In this document: positions 28,066-36,787 of the stretch, one piece after another
Layout of the letters: every line of letters starts with the position of its first letter
Numbering within the stretch: the stretch's first letter is position 1
NCBI GenBank assembly: GCA_025989215.1
Contig: JAPDNP010000001.1
Span: 1,191,032 to 1,255,031 of the forward strand
Origin: Neisseriaceae bacterium JH1-16
GTDB taxonomy: Bacteria; Pseudomonadota; Gammaproteobacteria; Burkholderiales; Chromobacteriaceae
Reading direction: 5' to 3'
DNA: 64,000 nucleotides
Notes under the pieces: generated by a model
Database searches by the model: none
What the model was told of the DNA's origin: nothing
What the model saw: the letters and a program-made list of their open reading frames with translations, nothing else
Translations under genes and position numbers: made by a program

Positions 28066-29298
28066 TCAAACCGTCTCGAACGCCTTGACCGGCAGACGGC
28101 GCAAGCGCAGCGCCACCGCTAGACTAGCCAGCACGATCACCACCAGCGCCAGACATACCCCGGTCCACTGATCGTGCGCCCAGAACAGGCCGGACAACGA
28201 ACCGACCAGGCTGGAACCCAGGTAGTAGCAGCTCAGATACAGCGAGGCCGCCAGTGCCTTGGCATTGCCGGCGCGCCGCCCCACCCAGCTGCTCGCCACC
28301 GTGTGGCCGCCGAAGAAGGCGAAGGTGAACAGGCCGATGCCGACGATCACCAGCGGCAGCCAGCTGGCCAGCGTCAGCAACAGGCCGGCCAGCATCAGCG
28401 CCTTCATCCCCCACAGCACGTGGCGCCGGCCGATGCGGTCGGCCAGCCTGCCCGACCAGGTCGATGCGAAGGTGCCGACCAGATACAGGGCAAAGATCGC
28501 GCCGATGGTGCTGTCGTGCAGGCCGAACGGCGCGGCCTCCAGCCGGAAGCCGATGTAGTTGTACAGGCTGACGAAGCAGCCCATCAGCAGGAAGCCCACC
28601 GCGAATAACCACGGTAGACCTGCATCGCCGAGCTGCTCGCGCACCGATTGCCACAGCGCCCGGCGCCCACTGGCAGACAGCGGCAGCTCGCGCGATACGA
28701 AATGGCGCGAAGCCGGCAGGTTGCGCCAGAACACCAGGGCGGCGACCAGGCCGACCGAGCCGACCAGGGTACCGGCCACGCGCCAACTGGCCCAGTCGGC
28801 CACCAGCGAGGTCACCAGCCGGCCGCTCATGCCGCCCAGCGCGGTGCCGGCGATGTAGAGCCCCATCGACGCGCCCAGCGACTCCGGATCGATCTCTTCG
28901 GCCAGGTAGGCCATCGCCACCGCCGGCAGGCCGGCCAAGACGACACCGGACAACGCCCGCACCACCAGCAGGCTGGCGAAATTCGGTGCAGCGGCGGTCA
29001 ACACCGTCAGCAGCGCCGCCAGCAGCATCGCCACGCACATCACCGGCTTGCGGCCGAACCGGTCGGACAGGAAGCTCGCCGGCAGCAAGGCCAGCGCGAG
29101 GCCCGCGGTCGACGCCGACAGCGCGACGCTGCTCGCGGCCGGGCTCAGGCCGAAGCTGCGCGCGAACAGCGGTAGCAGCGGTTGGACCCAGTACAGCAGC
29201 CAGAAGGTGGAGAAGCCGCCCAGAAACAGGGCGATGTTGGTGCGACGGAATTCAGGGGTGCTGGCGCGGATGCGTTCGGCCACAAGCGGGGCATTCAT
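28066..29298 (-). CDS. MFS exporter, YnfM-like
   Basis: The 410-residue protein is a twelve-span major facilitator with the signature loop LSDRFGRKPV after span 2 and its pseudo-repeat LADRIGRRHV in the second half. It is closest in look to YnfM/arabinose-efflux-type drug:proton antiporters. It is divergent from a LysR gene, a common pairing that suggests substrate-induced expression. The exported compound is unknown. Confidence 0.85.
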   Translation of the reverse strand: MNAPLVAERIRASTPEFRRTNIALFLGGFSTFWLLYWVQPLLPLFARSFGLSPAASSVALSASTAGLALALLPASFLSDRFGRKPVMCVAMLLAALLTVLTAAAPNFASLLVVRALSGVVLAGLPAVAMAYLAEEIDPESLGASMGLYIAGTALGGMSGRLVTSLVADWASWRVAGTLVGSVGLVAALVFWRNLPASRHFVSRELPLSASGRRALWQSVREQLGDAGLPWLFAVGFLLMGCFVSLYNYIGFRLEAAPFGLHDSTIGAIFALYLVGTFASTWSGRLADRIGRRHVLWGMKALMLAGLLLTLASWLPLVIVGIGLFTFAFFGGHTVASSWVGRRAGNAKALAASLYLSCYYLGSSLVGSLSGLFWAHDQWTGVCLALVVIVLASLAVALRLRRLPVKAFETV

Positions 29299-29377
29299 GG
29301 TATTGCCTACAAACTACAGCGATGACTCATGATACGGATAGCCTGAAACGACAGTCCAATATATATTTCTGGCTGTA

Positions 29378-29398
29378 TTGATCGCTTTTAGATATCAA
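29378..29398. promoter_or_regulatory. LysR-type dyad at the regulator start codon
   Basis: TTGAT, eleven bases, ATCAA is a symmetric T-N11-A type dyad whose last base is the A of the lysR ATG. Binding there would allow autorepression and lies within the divergent gap with the MFS gene. Confidence 0.4.
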
Positions 29399-30300
29399 TG
29401 GAACTACGACACCTGCGCTATTTCGTGGCGGTGGCCGAGGAGCTCAACTTCACCCGCGCCGCCGAAAAGCTGCACATCGGCCAGCCGCCGCTCAGCCAGC
29501 AGATCCAGGCACTGGAGGCGGAGCTGGGCGCGACGCTGTTCGAGCGCACCCGCCGTCGCGTCGAGCTGACCCATGCCGGCGCGCGCTTTCTGCCGCGCGC
29601 CCGCGCCATTCTGGCCGACGCGGCCAGCGCCGCCGAGGACGCGCGCCGCGCGGCGCAAGGCGAAGTCGGCGAGCTGAGCGTCGGCTTCACCTCGTCGCTG
29701 CCGTTCAGCAGCATCCTGCCCCACCTGATCTACCGCTACCGTCTGCGCTACCCCGAGGTGACGCTGACGCTGCGCGAAATGAGTACCGAACGCCAGCTGG
29801 CCGCGATCGCCGCGGGCGAACTCGATATCGGCATGGTGCGCCTGCCCGACGTCGAGGTGCCGCCCGAAGTGGCCTTGCGCCAGTTGCTGGTCGACCCGCT
29901 GGTACTGGTGGTGCGCCACGACCACCCGCTGGCCGCGCGCGACCACGTCAGCCTGGCCGAACTGCGCGACGAGCCTTTCGTGATGTACCCGGCGGCAGCC
30001 GGCACCGGTCTGTATCGCCACCTGATGCACCTGTGCGACGACCTGGGTTTTCGCCCGCGGGTGGTACAGGAGGCGCGCGAGGGCAGCACGCTGATCGGCC
30101 TGGTCGCAGCCGGTTTCGGTGTCAGCATCCTGCCCGGACCGCTGTCCTGCATTCAGGTGGAGGGCGTGTGCTATCGGCCGCTGAGCGACCCCGGCGCAGT
30201 GAGCATCGCCTCGCTGGCGACCCGCGCCAACAATGCCTCGCCGCTGGTGACGCATTTCATCGATCTGCTCGGTGAAATGGAAGCGGCCCCGCCGGTTTAA
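29398..30300 (+). CDS. LysR-family regulator of the MFS exporter
   Basis: This 300-residue LysR protein begins MELRHLRYFVAVAEELNFTRAAE, with the helix-turn-helix ending in PPLSQQIQALEAELG. Its effector domain belongs to the BenM/CatR-like group (VGFTSSLPFSSILPHL). It is divergent from the MFS gene and very likely controls it. Its last codons are part of a 68-base inverted repeat that continues past the stop. Confidence 0.88.
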   Translation: MELRHLRYFVAVAEELNFTRAAEKLHIGQPPLSQQIQALEAELGATLFERTRRRVELTHAGARFLPRARAILADAASAAEDARRAAQGEVGELSVGFTSSLPFSSILPHLIYRYRLRYPEVTLTLREMSTERQLAAIAAGELDIGMVRLPDVEVPPEVALRQLLVDPLVLVVRHDHPLAARDHVSLAELRDEPFVMYPAAAGTGLYRHLMHLCDDLGFRPRVVQEAREGSTLIGLVAAGFGVSILPGPLSCIQVEGVCYRPLSDPGAVSIASLATRANNASPLVTHFIDLLGEMEAAPPV

Positions 30301-30349
30301 GAGCCCGTTCACGAGATCGTGAAAGGCTCTTAACTCCGGCGGGGCCGCT
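30282..30349. terminator. Long interrupted inverted repeat spanning the lysR stop codon
   Basis: Nested arms pair in order: AGCGGCCCCGCCGG (30282-30295) with CCGGCGGGGCCGCT (30336-30349), AAGAGCC (30299-30305) with GGCTCTT (30325-30331), TTCACGA (30308-30314) with TCGTGAA (30317-30323). The outer left arm codes for the last residues of the regulator. It sits between convergent genes and lacks a T-run. Confidence 0.75.
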
Positions 30350-30362
30350 ATGCGGACAGGCC

Positions 30363-31964
30363 TCAGCCCGCCGCCATGCGCCGTTTCAGCGCATCGGCGG
30401 CGCGCAGCGAGAACGCGTACACCGACAGCTGCGGATTGGCACCGATACTGGTCGGGAACACCGAGCCGTCGATCACCGTCAGGTTTTTCACCTGCCAATG
30501 TTGGCCGAAGGCATTGACCACCCCGCTCTGCTCGTCCGGCCCCATCGCCGCGCCGCCCATCACATGAGCGCTGACTATCCGCGCCAGCACCGGTTTGAGC
30601 GGCAGCTCGTTGATCTGCCGCTTCGCCTCGGCCCAGCTCTTCGTCGGGCGGGCCAGCTCGTGCACGGTCAGCACGCTTTGCGCACCAGCGGCAAACTGCA
30701 CCTCGGCCATGGTCAGCCAGGCGCGCCGCACACCTTCCCACAGCGTGTCGCTGATCGCATAGTCGAGTACCGGCGTGCCGTCGTCGCGCAGCAGCACCTT
30801 GCCGCCCATGCTGCCCGGATTGAAACCGTCGCGCAGCAGCGCCAGCGTCACCTGCATATTCGGCAGCTTCTGCATCAGCTCGGCATGGCCTTGGCCGAAG
30901 CCGCACATCGTCACCGCCCCGAGCAAGGGGTGCACCGGCGGCACCTCCAGCTTGTAGCCGATCGGGCCGTCGATCGCCTGGGTATGCAGGAAATGATCGG
31001 AATACACCGTCTGCGGCGCGCCGTTGAATGGCTCGACCGCTTCGGCAAACTGCGCCCCGGACAGGCAGACCGGGTGCAGGAAGGTACGGGTGCCGGTCAG
31101 ACGCAACGGGTCCTTCAGTTTGCTGCGCAGCAGGATGGCCGGCGTGCCGATCGCACCGGCCGACAGCACGACTTCCTTGGCGCGCAGCGTCACCATTCGG
31201 CCGGTCGGGCGAATACCGGCGGCGTCGAGCGCCACCGCGCCGACCAGCTCGATGCGCGAACCGTCCTCGCTGGTCAAGAGCCGCTCCACCCGCACCCGGG
31301 TCAGCAATCGCGCGCCGGCATCCAGCGCCGCCGGAATCGTCGTCACCAGCATCGACTGCTTGGCGTTGGTCGGACAGCCCATGCCGCAGTAGCCGAGATT
31401 CCAGCAGCCCTTCACATTGCGCCGCACCAGCCCGTGGCTGATGCCCAGCGCCGCGCAGCCCTTGCCGAGCAGGCTGTTGTTGGGGTTCGGCTCGACCTGC
31501 CAGTCCGACACGCTCAAGCGCCGTTCGGCCAGCTCGAACCACGGCGAGAGCGCCGCGTCGCTCAATTCCTTCAAGCCCAGCCAGTCGCGCCAATAGCTCA
31601 GCGTCTCCGGCGGGGTGCGGAACGAGCTGGTCCAGTTGACGGTGGTCGAGCCGCCGACGGTGCGCCCCTGCAGGATGGTGATGCCCTTGTCGGCGGTCTG
31701 GCGGTTGGCAGCCTCCTGATACAGCTCGGGGTAGGCTTTCGCCTCGTCGAGGCGGAAGTCGCGCGAGCTCTTGAGCGCACCCTCCTCGACCAGGATCACC
31801 GACAGCCCGGCCCGGGCCAGCATCTCGGCCGCCATGCCGCCGCCGGCGCCGCTGCCGACGATGACCACGTCGGCCGAAAGGCTCAGATCCTCGCCCAGCG
31901 TCGCGCCGTCGGTCACTTTCCAGCCGCGCGCCAGTCCCTCTGCAATCGGGTCGACGATGCTCAT
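30363..31964 (-). CDS. GMC-family FAD dehydrogenase, large subunit
   Basis: The 533-residue protein has a Rossmann FAD site (VVIVGSGAGGGMAAE, near residue 35), the GRTVGGSTTVNW signature and a C-terminal GMC_oxred_C domain with SAHVMGG and IGANPQLSVYAF, which carry the catalytic histidine and asparagine. A cysteine-rich segment (GCWNLGYCGMGCPTNAK) is typical of the long-chain alcohol/gluconate-dehydrogenase group. It has no signal peptide. Its ATG overlaps the stop of the Tat-signal gene by four bases, which suggests export as a complex with that subunit. Electron transfer to a membrane cytochrome or quinone is expected. Confidence 0.86.
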   Translation of the reverse strand: MSIVDPIAEGLARGWKVTDGATLGEDLSLSADVVIVGSGAGGGMAAEMLARAGLSVILVEEGALKSSRDFRLDEAKAYPELYQEAANRQTADKGITILQGRTVGGSTTVNWTSSFRTPPETLSYWRDWLGLKELSDAALSPWFELAERRLSVSDWQVEPNPNNSLLGKGCAALGISHGLVRRNVKGCWNLGYCGMGCPTNAKQSMLVTTIPAALDAGARLLTRVRVERLLTSEDGSRIELVGAVALDAAGIRPTGRMVTLRAKEVVLSAGAIGTPAILLRSKLKDPLRLTGTRTFLHPVCLSGAQFAEAVEPFNGAPQTVYSDHFLHTQAIDGPIGYKLEVPPVHPLLGAVTMCGFGQGHAELMQKLPNMQVTLALLRDGFNPGSMGGKVLLRDDGTPVLDYAISDTLWEGVRRAWLTMAEVQFAAGAQSVLTVHELARPTKSWAEAKRQINELPLKPVLARIVSAHVMGGAAMGPDEQSGVVNAFGQHWQVKNLTVIDGSVFPTSIGANPQLSVYAFSLRAADALKRRMAAG

Positions 31965-32488
31965 GGCAGCACCTCCATCACCCGGGCCGGTTGCCGATAG
32001 CCGATGCCAGCCCAGCTTTTCGGATTGCCATACCACGCCGCATTGATCAGACCGTGCAAGGCCTGGTAGCCGGTGCGCAGCAGCACGAAGCCACCGTTCT
32101 GCCAGCGCGCCAGAAACGCCGCCGCTTCGTCGGGGCGCACCTCGGCCCACGGAGAGCGCACCCCGGCCAGCCAGCGCCGCAGCCAGCGGTTCTGCAGCAG
32201 GTCGAACAGCTCGCGCACCTCCTGCTGCACCGCCAGCGACAGCGCGAGAATCGCCTTGTCCACGCCGGCAACCAGCTCATCGAGCGACGGGTTGACGCCA
32301 CCCGGCGCCAGGCCGATCAGGCTAGGCGCAATCGCGCGGACGATGGGGATATCGTGATCGGTGAGAAAGCCCAGCCGGGCCGCGGCCGACACGGCACGCT
32401 CTTCGGCCGGCCCGGCGAGATAAGCGGCCGCGACCAGCGCCACCGCCCCCACCGCGCCGGTCTTGATCAATTGACGTCGGGTCAACAT
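31961..32488 (-). CDS. Tat-exported small subunit of the GMC dehydrogenase
   Basis: This 175-residue protein starts with a twin-arginine signal (TRRQLIKTG, followed by a hydrophobic AVGAVALVAAAYLAG stretch). The rest resembles subunit 3 of gluconate-2-dehydrogenase-type enzymes by size, position and helix content, though similarity is loose. In those enzymes the small subunit carries the FAD subunit through the Tat pore. The four-base overlap with the GMC gene supports this. No cytochrome subunit is encoded nearby, so the electron acceptor is unresolved. Confidence 0.7.
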   Translation of the reverse strand: MLTRRQLIKTGAVGAVALVAAAYLAGPAEERAVSAAARLGFLTDHDIPIVRAIAPSLIGLAPGGVNPSLDELVAGVDKAILALSLAVQQEVRELFDLLQNRWLRRWLAGVRSPWAEVRPDEAAAFLARWQNGGFVLLRTGYQALHGLINAAWYGNPKSWAGIGYRQPARVMEVLP

Positions 32489-32629
32489 CGGGACAACACC
32501 CCTTGTGATGCGGCGCCAGGCAGCGCCAAAGCGGGAAGTTTACTTGGAGTACTGACAAAACTCAGTGTACGGCCTTGGCTGGCCGTGCTGCCACAGGCAG
32601 ACAAGCGCTACTGGGCGACACACACGGGC

Positions 32630-34075
32630 TTATGAGCGGCTCTTGCTGGCGCGGCCGAGCATGCGTTTGAGCAGCCACTCGACCTTGGCGCCATAGGGCG
32701 GGCGCACCAGCCACATGCCGTTCAGACGCGGCTGGCGGAACACCGGTTTCATCTTCGAGAAGGTCACGAAGCCCTCGTGGCCGTGGTAATGCCCCATGCC
32801 GGACGGGCCGACGCCGCCGAACGGCAACTCGTGCTGACCGACATGCAGCACCGTGTCGTTGATGCTGACGCCGCCGGACACGGTCGATTGCAGCACATGG
32901 CGGGTGCGCAGCAGGTCGGTATCGAACAGATACAACGCCAACGGCCGCGGCCGCGCATTGACATAGCCGAGCGCCTCGTCGAAATGCTGATAGCTGACCA
33001 CCGGCAGGATAGGGCCGAAGATCTCCTCCTGCATCAGCGTGCAGTCTTCCGGCGCATTGAACACCAGGGTCAGCGGGAACACCCGCCCCGACTCCAGGTC
33101 CTCACCGGCCGGATTGATGGTGACCACTCGGGCGCCGGCGGCCTCGGCTTCGACCAACCAGCCGCGCAGCCGCGCCATGTGACGCTCATTGACGATGTAG
33201 CTGTAGTCCGGGTTGTCGGCCAGGCGCGGGTACAGCGCGGCGGCCTGGCGACGAATCGCCTCGACCAGCGTATCGCAGTCATCCTCCGCCACCAGCAGGT
33301 AGTCAGGCGCTACGCAGGTCTGCCCGGCGTTCAGCAGCTTGCCGACCACGATGCGCTCGGCGGCGCGCTGCGGATCGAAGCCCGGCGCGACCAGCACCGG
33401 CGACTTGCCGCCCAGCTCCAGCGTCACCGGCGTCAGGTTGGCCGAAGCGGCACGCATCACCTGCCGGCCGACGGCGGTCGAGCCGGTGAACAGCAGGTGG
33501 TCGAACGGCAGCGCCGAGAATGCCTGGGCGATCTCCGCCTCGCCGTTGATGACGGTGACCAGGTCCTCGCCGAAATAGCGTTCGGCCAACCTGGCGAACA
33601 GCGCACCGGTGGCCGGGGTGTATTCCGACATCTTCACCATCACCCGGTTGCCAGCCGCCAGCGCGGCGGTGAGCGGCCCCAGCGCCAGGAAGATCGGGTA
33701 GTTCCACGGCACCACCACGCCGACCACGCCCAGGGGCTGCGGCATCACCTCGGCGGTGGCCGGCTGGAACCACAACGACACGCCGCGCCGTTGCGGCGTT
33801 ATCCAGCGCTTCAGTTCGCTGCGCGCCTGGCGCACCCCCTCGATGGTCGGAAACAGCTCGATCAGCCGCGTTTCCACCTTGCTGCGCCGGCCGAAGTCGG
33901 CATCGACCGCCGCCGCCCACTCGTCCTGGTGGTCGAGCGTCAGCTGTTCCAACGCGGCGAGCTGGCGTTGGCGCTCCTCCAGCGTCGGAAACGGCGCGCG
34001 TCGGCTGATCGCGTGCAGCCGCTCGAACGCGCCTTGCAAGGCACTCTGCGCATCGGGCTGTTGCGGTGCGTTCAT
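32630..34075 (-). CDS. Coniferyl-aldehyde-dehydrogenase-type ALDH
   Basis: The 481-residue ALDH has VVPWNYPIFL, Glu220 in TLELGGKSPVLVAP and Cys254 in LLNAGQTCVAPDY. The C-terminus includes ELPFGGVGPSGMGHYHG. The short form, the C-terminal hydrophobic/basic tail (MWLVRPPYGAKVEWLLKRM) and the APDY context match the CalB / fatty-aldehyde group, which is often membrane-associated. With the GMC/Tat gene pair downstream it probably forms an alcohol-to-acid oxidation route for an aromatic or long-chain alcohol. It is followed by a 141-base gap before the Tat gene. Confidence 0.84.
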   Translation of the reverse strand: MNAPQQPDAQSALQGAFERLHAISRRAPFPTLEERQRQLAALEQLTLDHQDEWAAAVDADFGRRSKVETRLIELFPTIEGVRQARSELKRWITPQRRGVSLWFQPATAEVMPQPLGVVGVVVPWNYPIFLALGPLTAALAAGNRVMVKMSEYTPATGALFARLAERYFGEDLVTVINGEAEIAQAFSALPFDHLLFTGSTAVGRQVMRAASANLTPVTLELGGKSPVLVAPGFDPQRAAERIVVGKLLNAGQTCVAPDYLLVAEDDCDTLVEAIRRQAAALYPRLADNPDYSYIVNERHMARLRGWLVEAEAAGARVVTINPAGEDLESGRVFPLTLVFNAPEDCTLMQEEIFGPILPVVSYQHFDEALGYVNARPRPLALYLFDTDLLRTRHVLQSTVSGGVSINDTVLHVGQHELPFGGVGPSGMGHYHGHEGFVTFSKMKPVFRQPRLNGMWLVRPPYGAKVEWLLKRMLGRASKSRS

Positions 34076-34108
34076 ATGCTATCCTCGTGACGTGAGGCCG
34101 AGTCGGCC

Positions 34109-34137
34109 AAACAATTGTTTAGAGTCTGAACTCTAAA
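34109..34137. promoter_or_regulatory. Two overlapping palindromes upstream of the ALDH gene
   Basis: AAACAATTGTTT (34109-34120) is a perfect 12-base palindrome. It overlaps TTTAGAGT-CTGA-ACTCTAAA (34118-34137), a perfect 8+8 dyad. Both lie in the 99-base divergent gap between the ALDH and the VWA gene. They look like operators, the second with spacing common for TetR or MarR proteins. Confidence 0.55.
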
Positions 34138-34174
34138 AAGACTAGCACGCCAACCTGCCCCTGTCATCCTCATC

Positions 34175-35362
34175 ATGCTGCTCGATTTTTTCTGCGCGCT
34201 GCGCGCCGCCGGCCTACCGGTGTCGCTGAAGGAATTTCTCACCCTGCTCGAGGCGCTAGCCGCACGTCTGGCGTTCGGCAGCCTGGACGACTTCTACGTG
34301 TTGTCGCGCGCCGCGCTGATCAAGGACGAGAAGCACTTCGACCGCTTCGACCAGGCCTTCGGCGCCTTTTTCAAAGGCGTCGGCGAGCTGCCGCAGGACC
34401 TCACCACCGCGATCCCCGACGACTGGCTCAAGAAGCAGATCGAGAAATTCCTCAGCGACGAAGAGAAGGCGCAGCTCGAAGCGCTTGGCTACGACGAACT
34501 GATGAAGAGGTTGGCCGAACGGCTGAAGGAACAGCACGAACGCCACCAGGGCGGCAACAAATGGATTGGCACCGGCGGCACCAGCCCGTTCGGTGCCTAC
34601 GGCTACAACCCGGCAGGCATCCGCATCGGCCAGCAGGAATCGCGCCACCGCAAGGCGGTCAAGGTGTGGGACCAGCGCGAGTTTCGCAACTACGACGACT
34701 CGGTCGAGCTCGGCACTCGCAGCATCAAGCTGGCGTTGCGCCGACTGCGTGAATTCGCCCGCCAGGGCTCGGCCGAACGACTCGACCTCGACGGCACCAT
34801 CCACGCCACCGCCGCGCGCGGCGGCCTGCTCGACATCAAGATGGAGCCGGAGCTGCACAACGCGGTGAAGGTGCTGGTGCTGTTCGACGTCGGCGGCTCG
34901 ATGGACGATCACGTGCGGCTGTGCGAAGAGCTGTTTTCGGCGGTAAAGACCGAGTTCAAGCACCTCGACTACTTCTACTTCCACAACTGCGTGTACGAGC
35001 GAGTGTGGAAGGACAATGCGCGCCGCCAGAGCAATATCATCCCGACCTGGGACCTGATCCATACCTTCGACCGCGACTACAAGCTGATCTTCGTCGGCGA
35101 CGCCAGCATGAGCCCCTACGAGATCGTCTACCCCGGCGCCAGCGTCGAGCACAACAACGCCGAGGCCGGCGAAGTGTGGCTCAAGCGCCTGACCGATCAC
35201 TTCCGCCACGTCGCCTGGCTCAACCCCGAGCCCGAGGCGCGCTGGGAGTACAGCCACTCCACCGAGATCATCCGCGAGAAGATCGGCAACCGGATGTTCT
35301 CGCTCACCCTGGCCGGCCTCGACGCCGCGATGCGCAGCCTGCGCGGTGGCACCGGCACATGA
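34175..35362 (+). CDS. VWA-domain protein, CoxE-like
   Basis: This 395-residue cytoplasmic protein has an N-terminal helical CoxE-type region (residues 1-125). A Gly-rich linker follows, then a von Willebrand A domain with a MIDAS-like DVGGSMDD (Asp238, Ser242) and VGDASMSPYEI. Such proteins normally work with a MoxR-type AAA+ ATPase encoded immediately upstream, to mature or remodel metalloenzymes. No such ATPase gene is in this window. It is divergent from the ALDH gene. Confidence 0.85.
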   Translation: MLLDFFCALRAAGLPVSLKEFLTLLEALAARLAFGSLDDFYVLSRAALIKDEKHFDRFDQAFGAFFKGVGELPQDLTTAIPDDWLKKQIEKFLSDEEKAQLEALGYDELMKRLAERLKEQHERHQGGNKWIGTGGTSPFGAYGYNPAGIRIGQQESRHRKAVKVWDQREFRNYDDSVELGTRSIKLALRRLREFARQGSAERLDLDGTIHATAARGGLLDIKMEPELHNAVKVLVLFDVGGSMDDHVRLCEELFSAVKTEFKHLDYFYFHNCVYERVWKDNARRQSNIIPTWDLIHTFDRDYKLIFVGDASMSPYEIVYPGASVEHNNAEAGEVWLKRLTDHFRHVAWLNPEPEARWEYSHSTEIIREKIGNRMFSLTLAGLDAAMRSLRGGTGT

Positions 35363-35558
35363 CAAGCGCCCGGCCACGCAGTACCATCGTCCCCGACTAA
35401 TTCGGAAGCGTTTTCCATTCTCAGCACCCGTTCGCCGGCAGACCGTACCTCCCTCAATCGGGGACGATACCGGCCCTTCACTCGCGCCAGCACTGCTCGC
35501 GACTGAAGCCGAACGGGCTGCTAGCCATGGCACGCCACACACAAGAACAGGGACAATC

Positions 35559-36425
35559 ATGGAAAAAATCGGCTTTATCGGCCTGGGGCTGATGGGTACC
35601 CCGATGACGAAGCGGCTGCTGAATGTCGGCTTCGACGTCACCGTCTGGAACCGCTCGCCCGACAAGAGCGCGCCGCTCACCGCAGCCGGCGCCAAGGCTG
35701 CGGCCAGCGTCGCCGAGCTGGTTGCTAGCGTCGACGTAGTGATGCTGTGCGTGTCGGACACCGCCGCCGTCGAAGCGCTGTTGTTCGCCGACGACGGCAT
35801 CGCCGCCAGCGCCCGAGCGGGTCAGCTGGTGGTCGACTTCTCCAGCATCGAGCCGTCCGCCACCCGCGACTTCGCCGCCCGCCTCGAAGCCGGCAGCGGC
35901 GCGCGCTGGATCGACGCCCCGGTGTCCGGCGGCGTGCCCGGCGCCGAGGCCGGCACGCTGGTGATCATGGCCGGCGGCCGCGCCGAGGATGTCGAGCGCA
36001 TCGCCCCGCTGGTATTGCCGCTGTCGCAGCGCCTGACCCGCATGGGCGAGGTCGGTGCCGGCCAGGTCTCCAAGGTGTGCAACCAGCTGATCGTCGCCGC
36101 CAATGCGATGCTGATCGCCGAAGCGGTATCGTTGGCCGAACGAAACGGCGTCGATGCCGCCCTGCTCGCCCCGGCGTTGGCCGGCGGCTTCGCCGATTCC
36201 AAACCGTTCCAGATGCTGGTGCCTCGCATGGCTGCCGGCCAGCACGAACCGGTGCAGTGGAAGGTCGCCACCCTGCTCAAGGACCTCGACACCGCGGTGA
36301 AGGTGGCACGCGAATGCGGCGCCGGCACGCCGCTGGCAGCGCTGGCCGACCAGCTGATGCGGGTATTCGCCGAACGCGACAACGCGCAGCGCGACCTGTC
36401 GAGCATCATCGAGCTATATCGTTGA
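35559..36425 (+). CDS. Beta-hydroxyacid dehydrogenase (GlxR / 3-hydroxyisobutyrate dehydrogenase family)
   Basis: The 288-residue enzyme has the N-terminal NAD(P) motif GFIGLGLMGTPM, the substrate motif DAPVSGGVPGAEAGTL and the catalytic Lys172 in GAGQVSKVCNQ. It reduces or oxidises a short hydroxyacid such as tartronate semialdehyde/glycerate or hydroxyisobutyrate; no neighbour decides which. The ATG at 35559 follows CAGGGA. The open frame continues 5' through the gap after the VWA gene but without coding features. Confidence 0.87.
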   Translation: MEKIGFIGLGLMGTPMTKRLLNVGFDVTVWNRSPDKSAPLTAAGAKAAASVAELVASVDVVMLCVSDTAAVEALLFADDGIAASARAGQLVVDFSSIEPSATRDFAARLEAGSGARWIDAPVSGGVPGAEAGTLVIMAGGRAEDVERIAPLVLPLSQRLTRMGEVGAGQVSKVCNQLIVAANAMLIAEAVSLAERNGVDAALLAPALAGGFADSKPFQMLVPRMAAGQHEPVQWKVATLLKDLDTAVKVARECGAGTPLAALADQLMRVFAERDNAQRDLSSIIELYR

Positions 36426-36495
36426 TTTGTTTCATCCAAAGACACTGGAACGAGGCCGGCCTGCCCGGCCTCTAGTGTTGCAATGCAAAAAACAC

Positions 36496-36525
36496 TTGCC
36501 AAACAGTCACTTTGTTGGTTATAGT
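36496..36525 (+). promoter_or_regulatory. Sigma-70 promoter of rhlE
   Basis: TTGCCA (36496-36501), an 18-base spacer, and TATAGT (36520-36525) give a good promoter. Transcription would start near 36532, some 256 bases before the rhlE start codon. Confidence 0.6.
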
Positions 36526-36531
36526 CCGGCC

Positions 36532-36787
36532 TCTTGTGAGGACAGCGTCCTCCACGACTGTTTCATCGTCCCTGACCTCGCTTTTCGCCCCGTCTCTAGC
36601 CGGCTTTGTTTCCGGCACTTCTTCGCGGCTCTTTCAGTTCAGGTTGGTGCCGATGAGTGTTGGCCGCCAAAGATGCGGCCCGTTACCCGGCCCCAACCAC
36701 GGATCCTGCTTTTCCGGTGGCGTAGCTTTGCTTACGCAATCGGAGCGCCAGCATGCGTCCGCCGGGTACAACCCCAGGACTGACTAC
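36532..36787 (+). promoter_or_regulatory. Long structured 5' leader of rhlE
   Basis: This non-coding leader of about 256 bases contains several hairpins: GAGGAC-AGC-GTCCTC at 36538-36552, GCCGG/CCGGC at 36599-36616 and GCGTA/TACGC at 36720-36737. It is rich in C and T near its 5' end. No short open frame has a ribosome binding site. Long leaders of this kind control cold-shock helicases and other RNA-helicase genes, often by autoregulation; that role is inferred. Confidence 0.5.

Noticed and set aside
29404-31593. A 729-codon minus-strand frame across lysR and the GMC gene
   Set aside because: It spans two real genes in other frames and starts inside one of them; no domain is visible.
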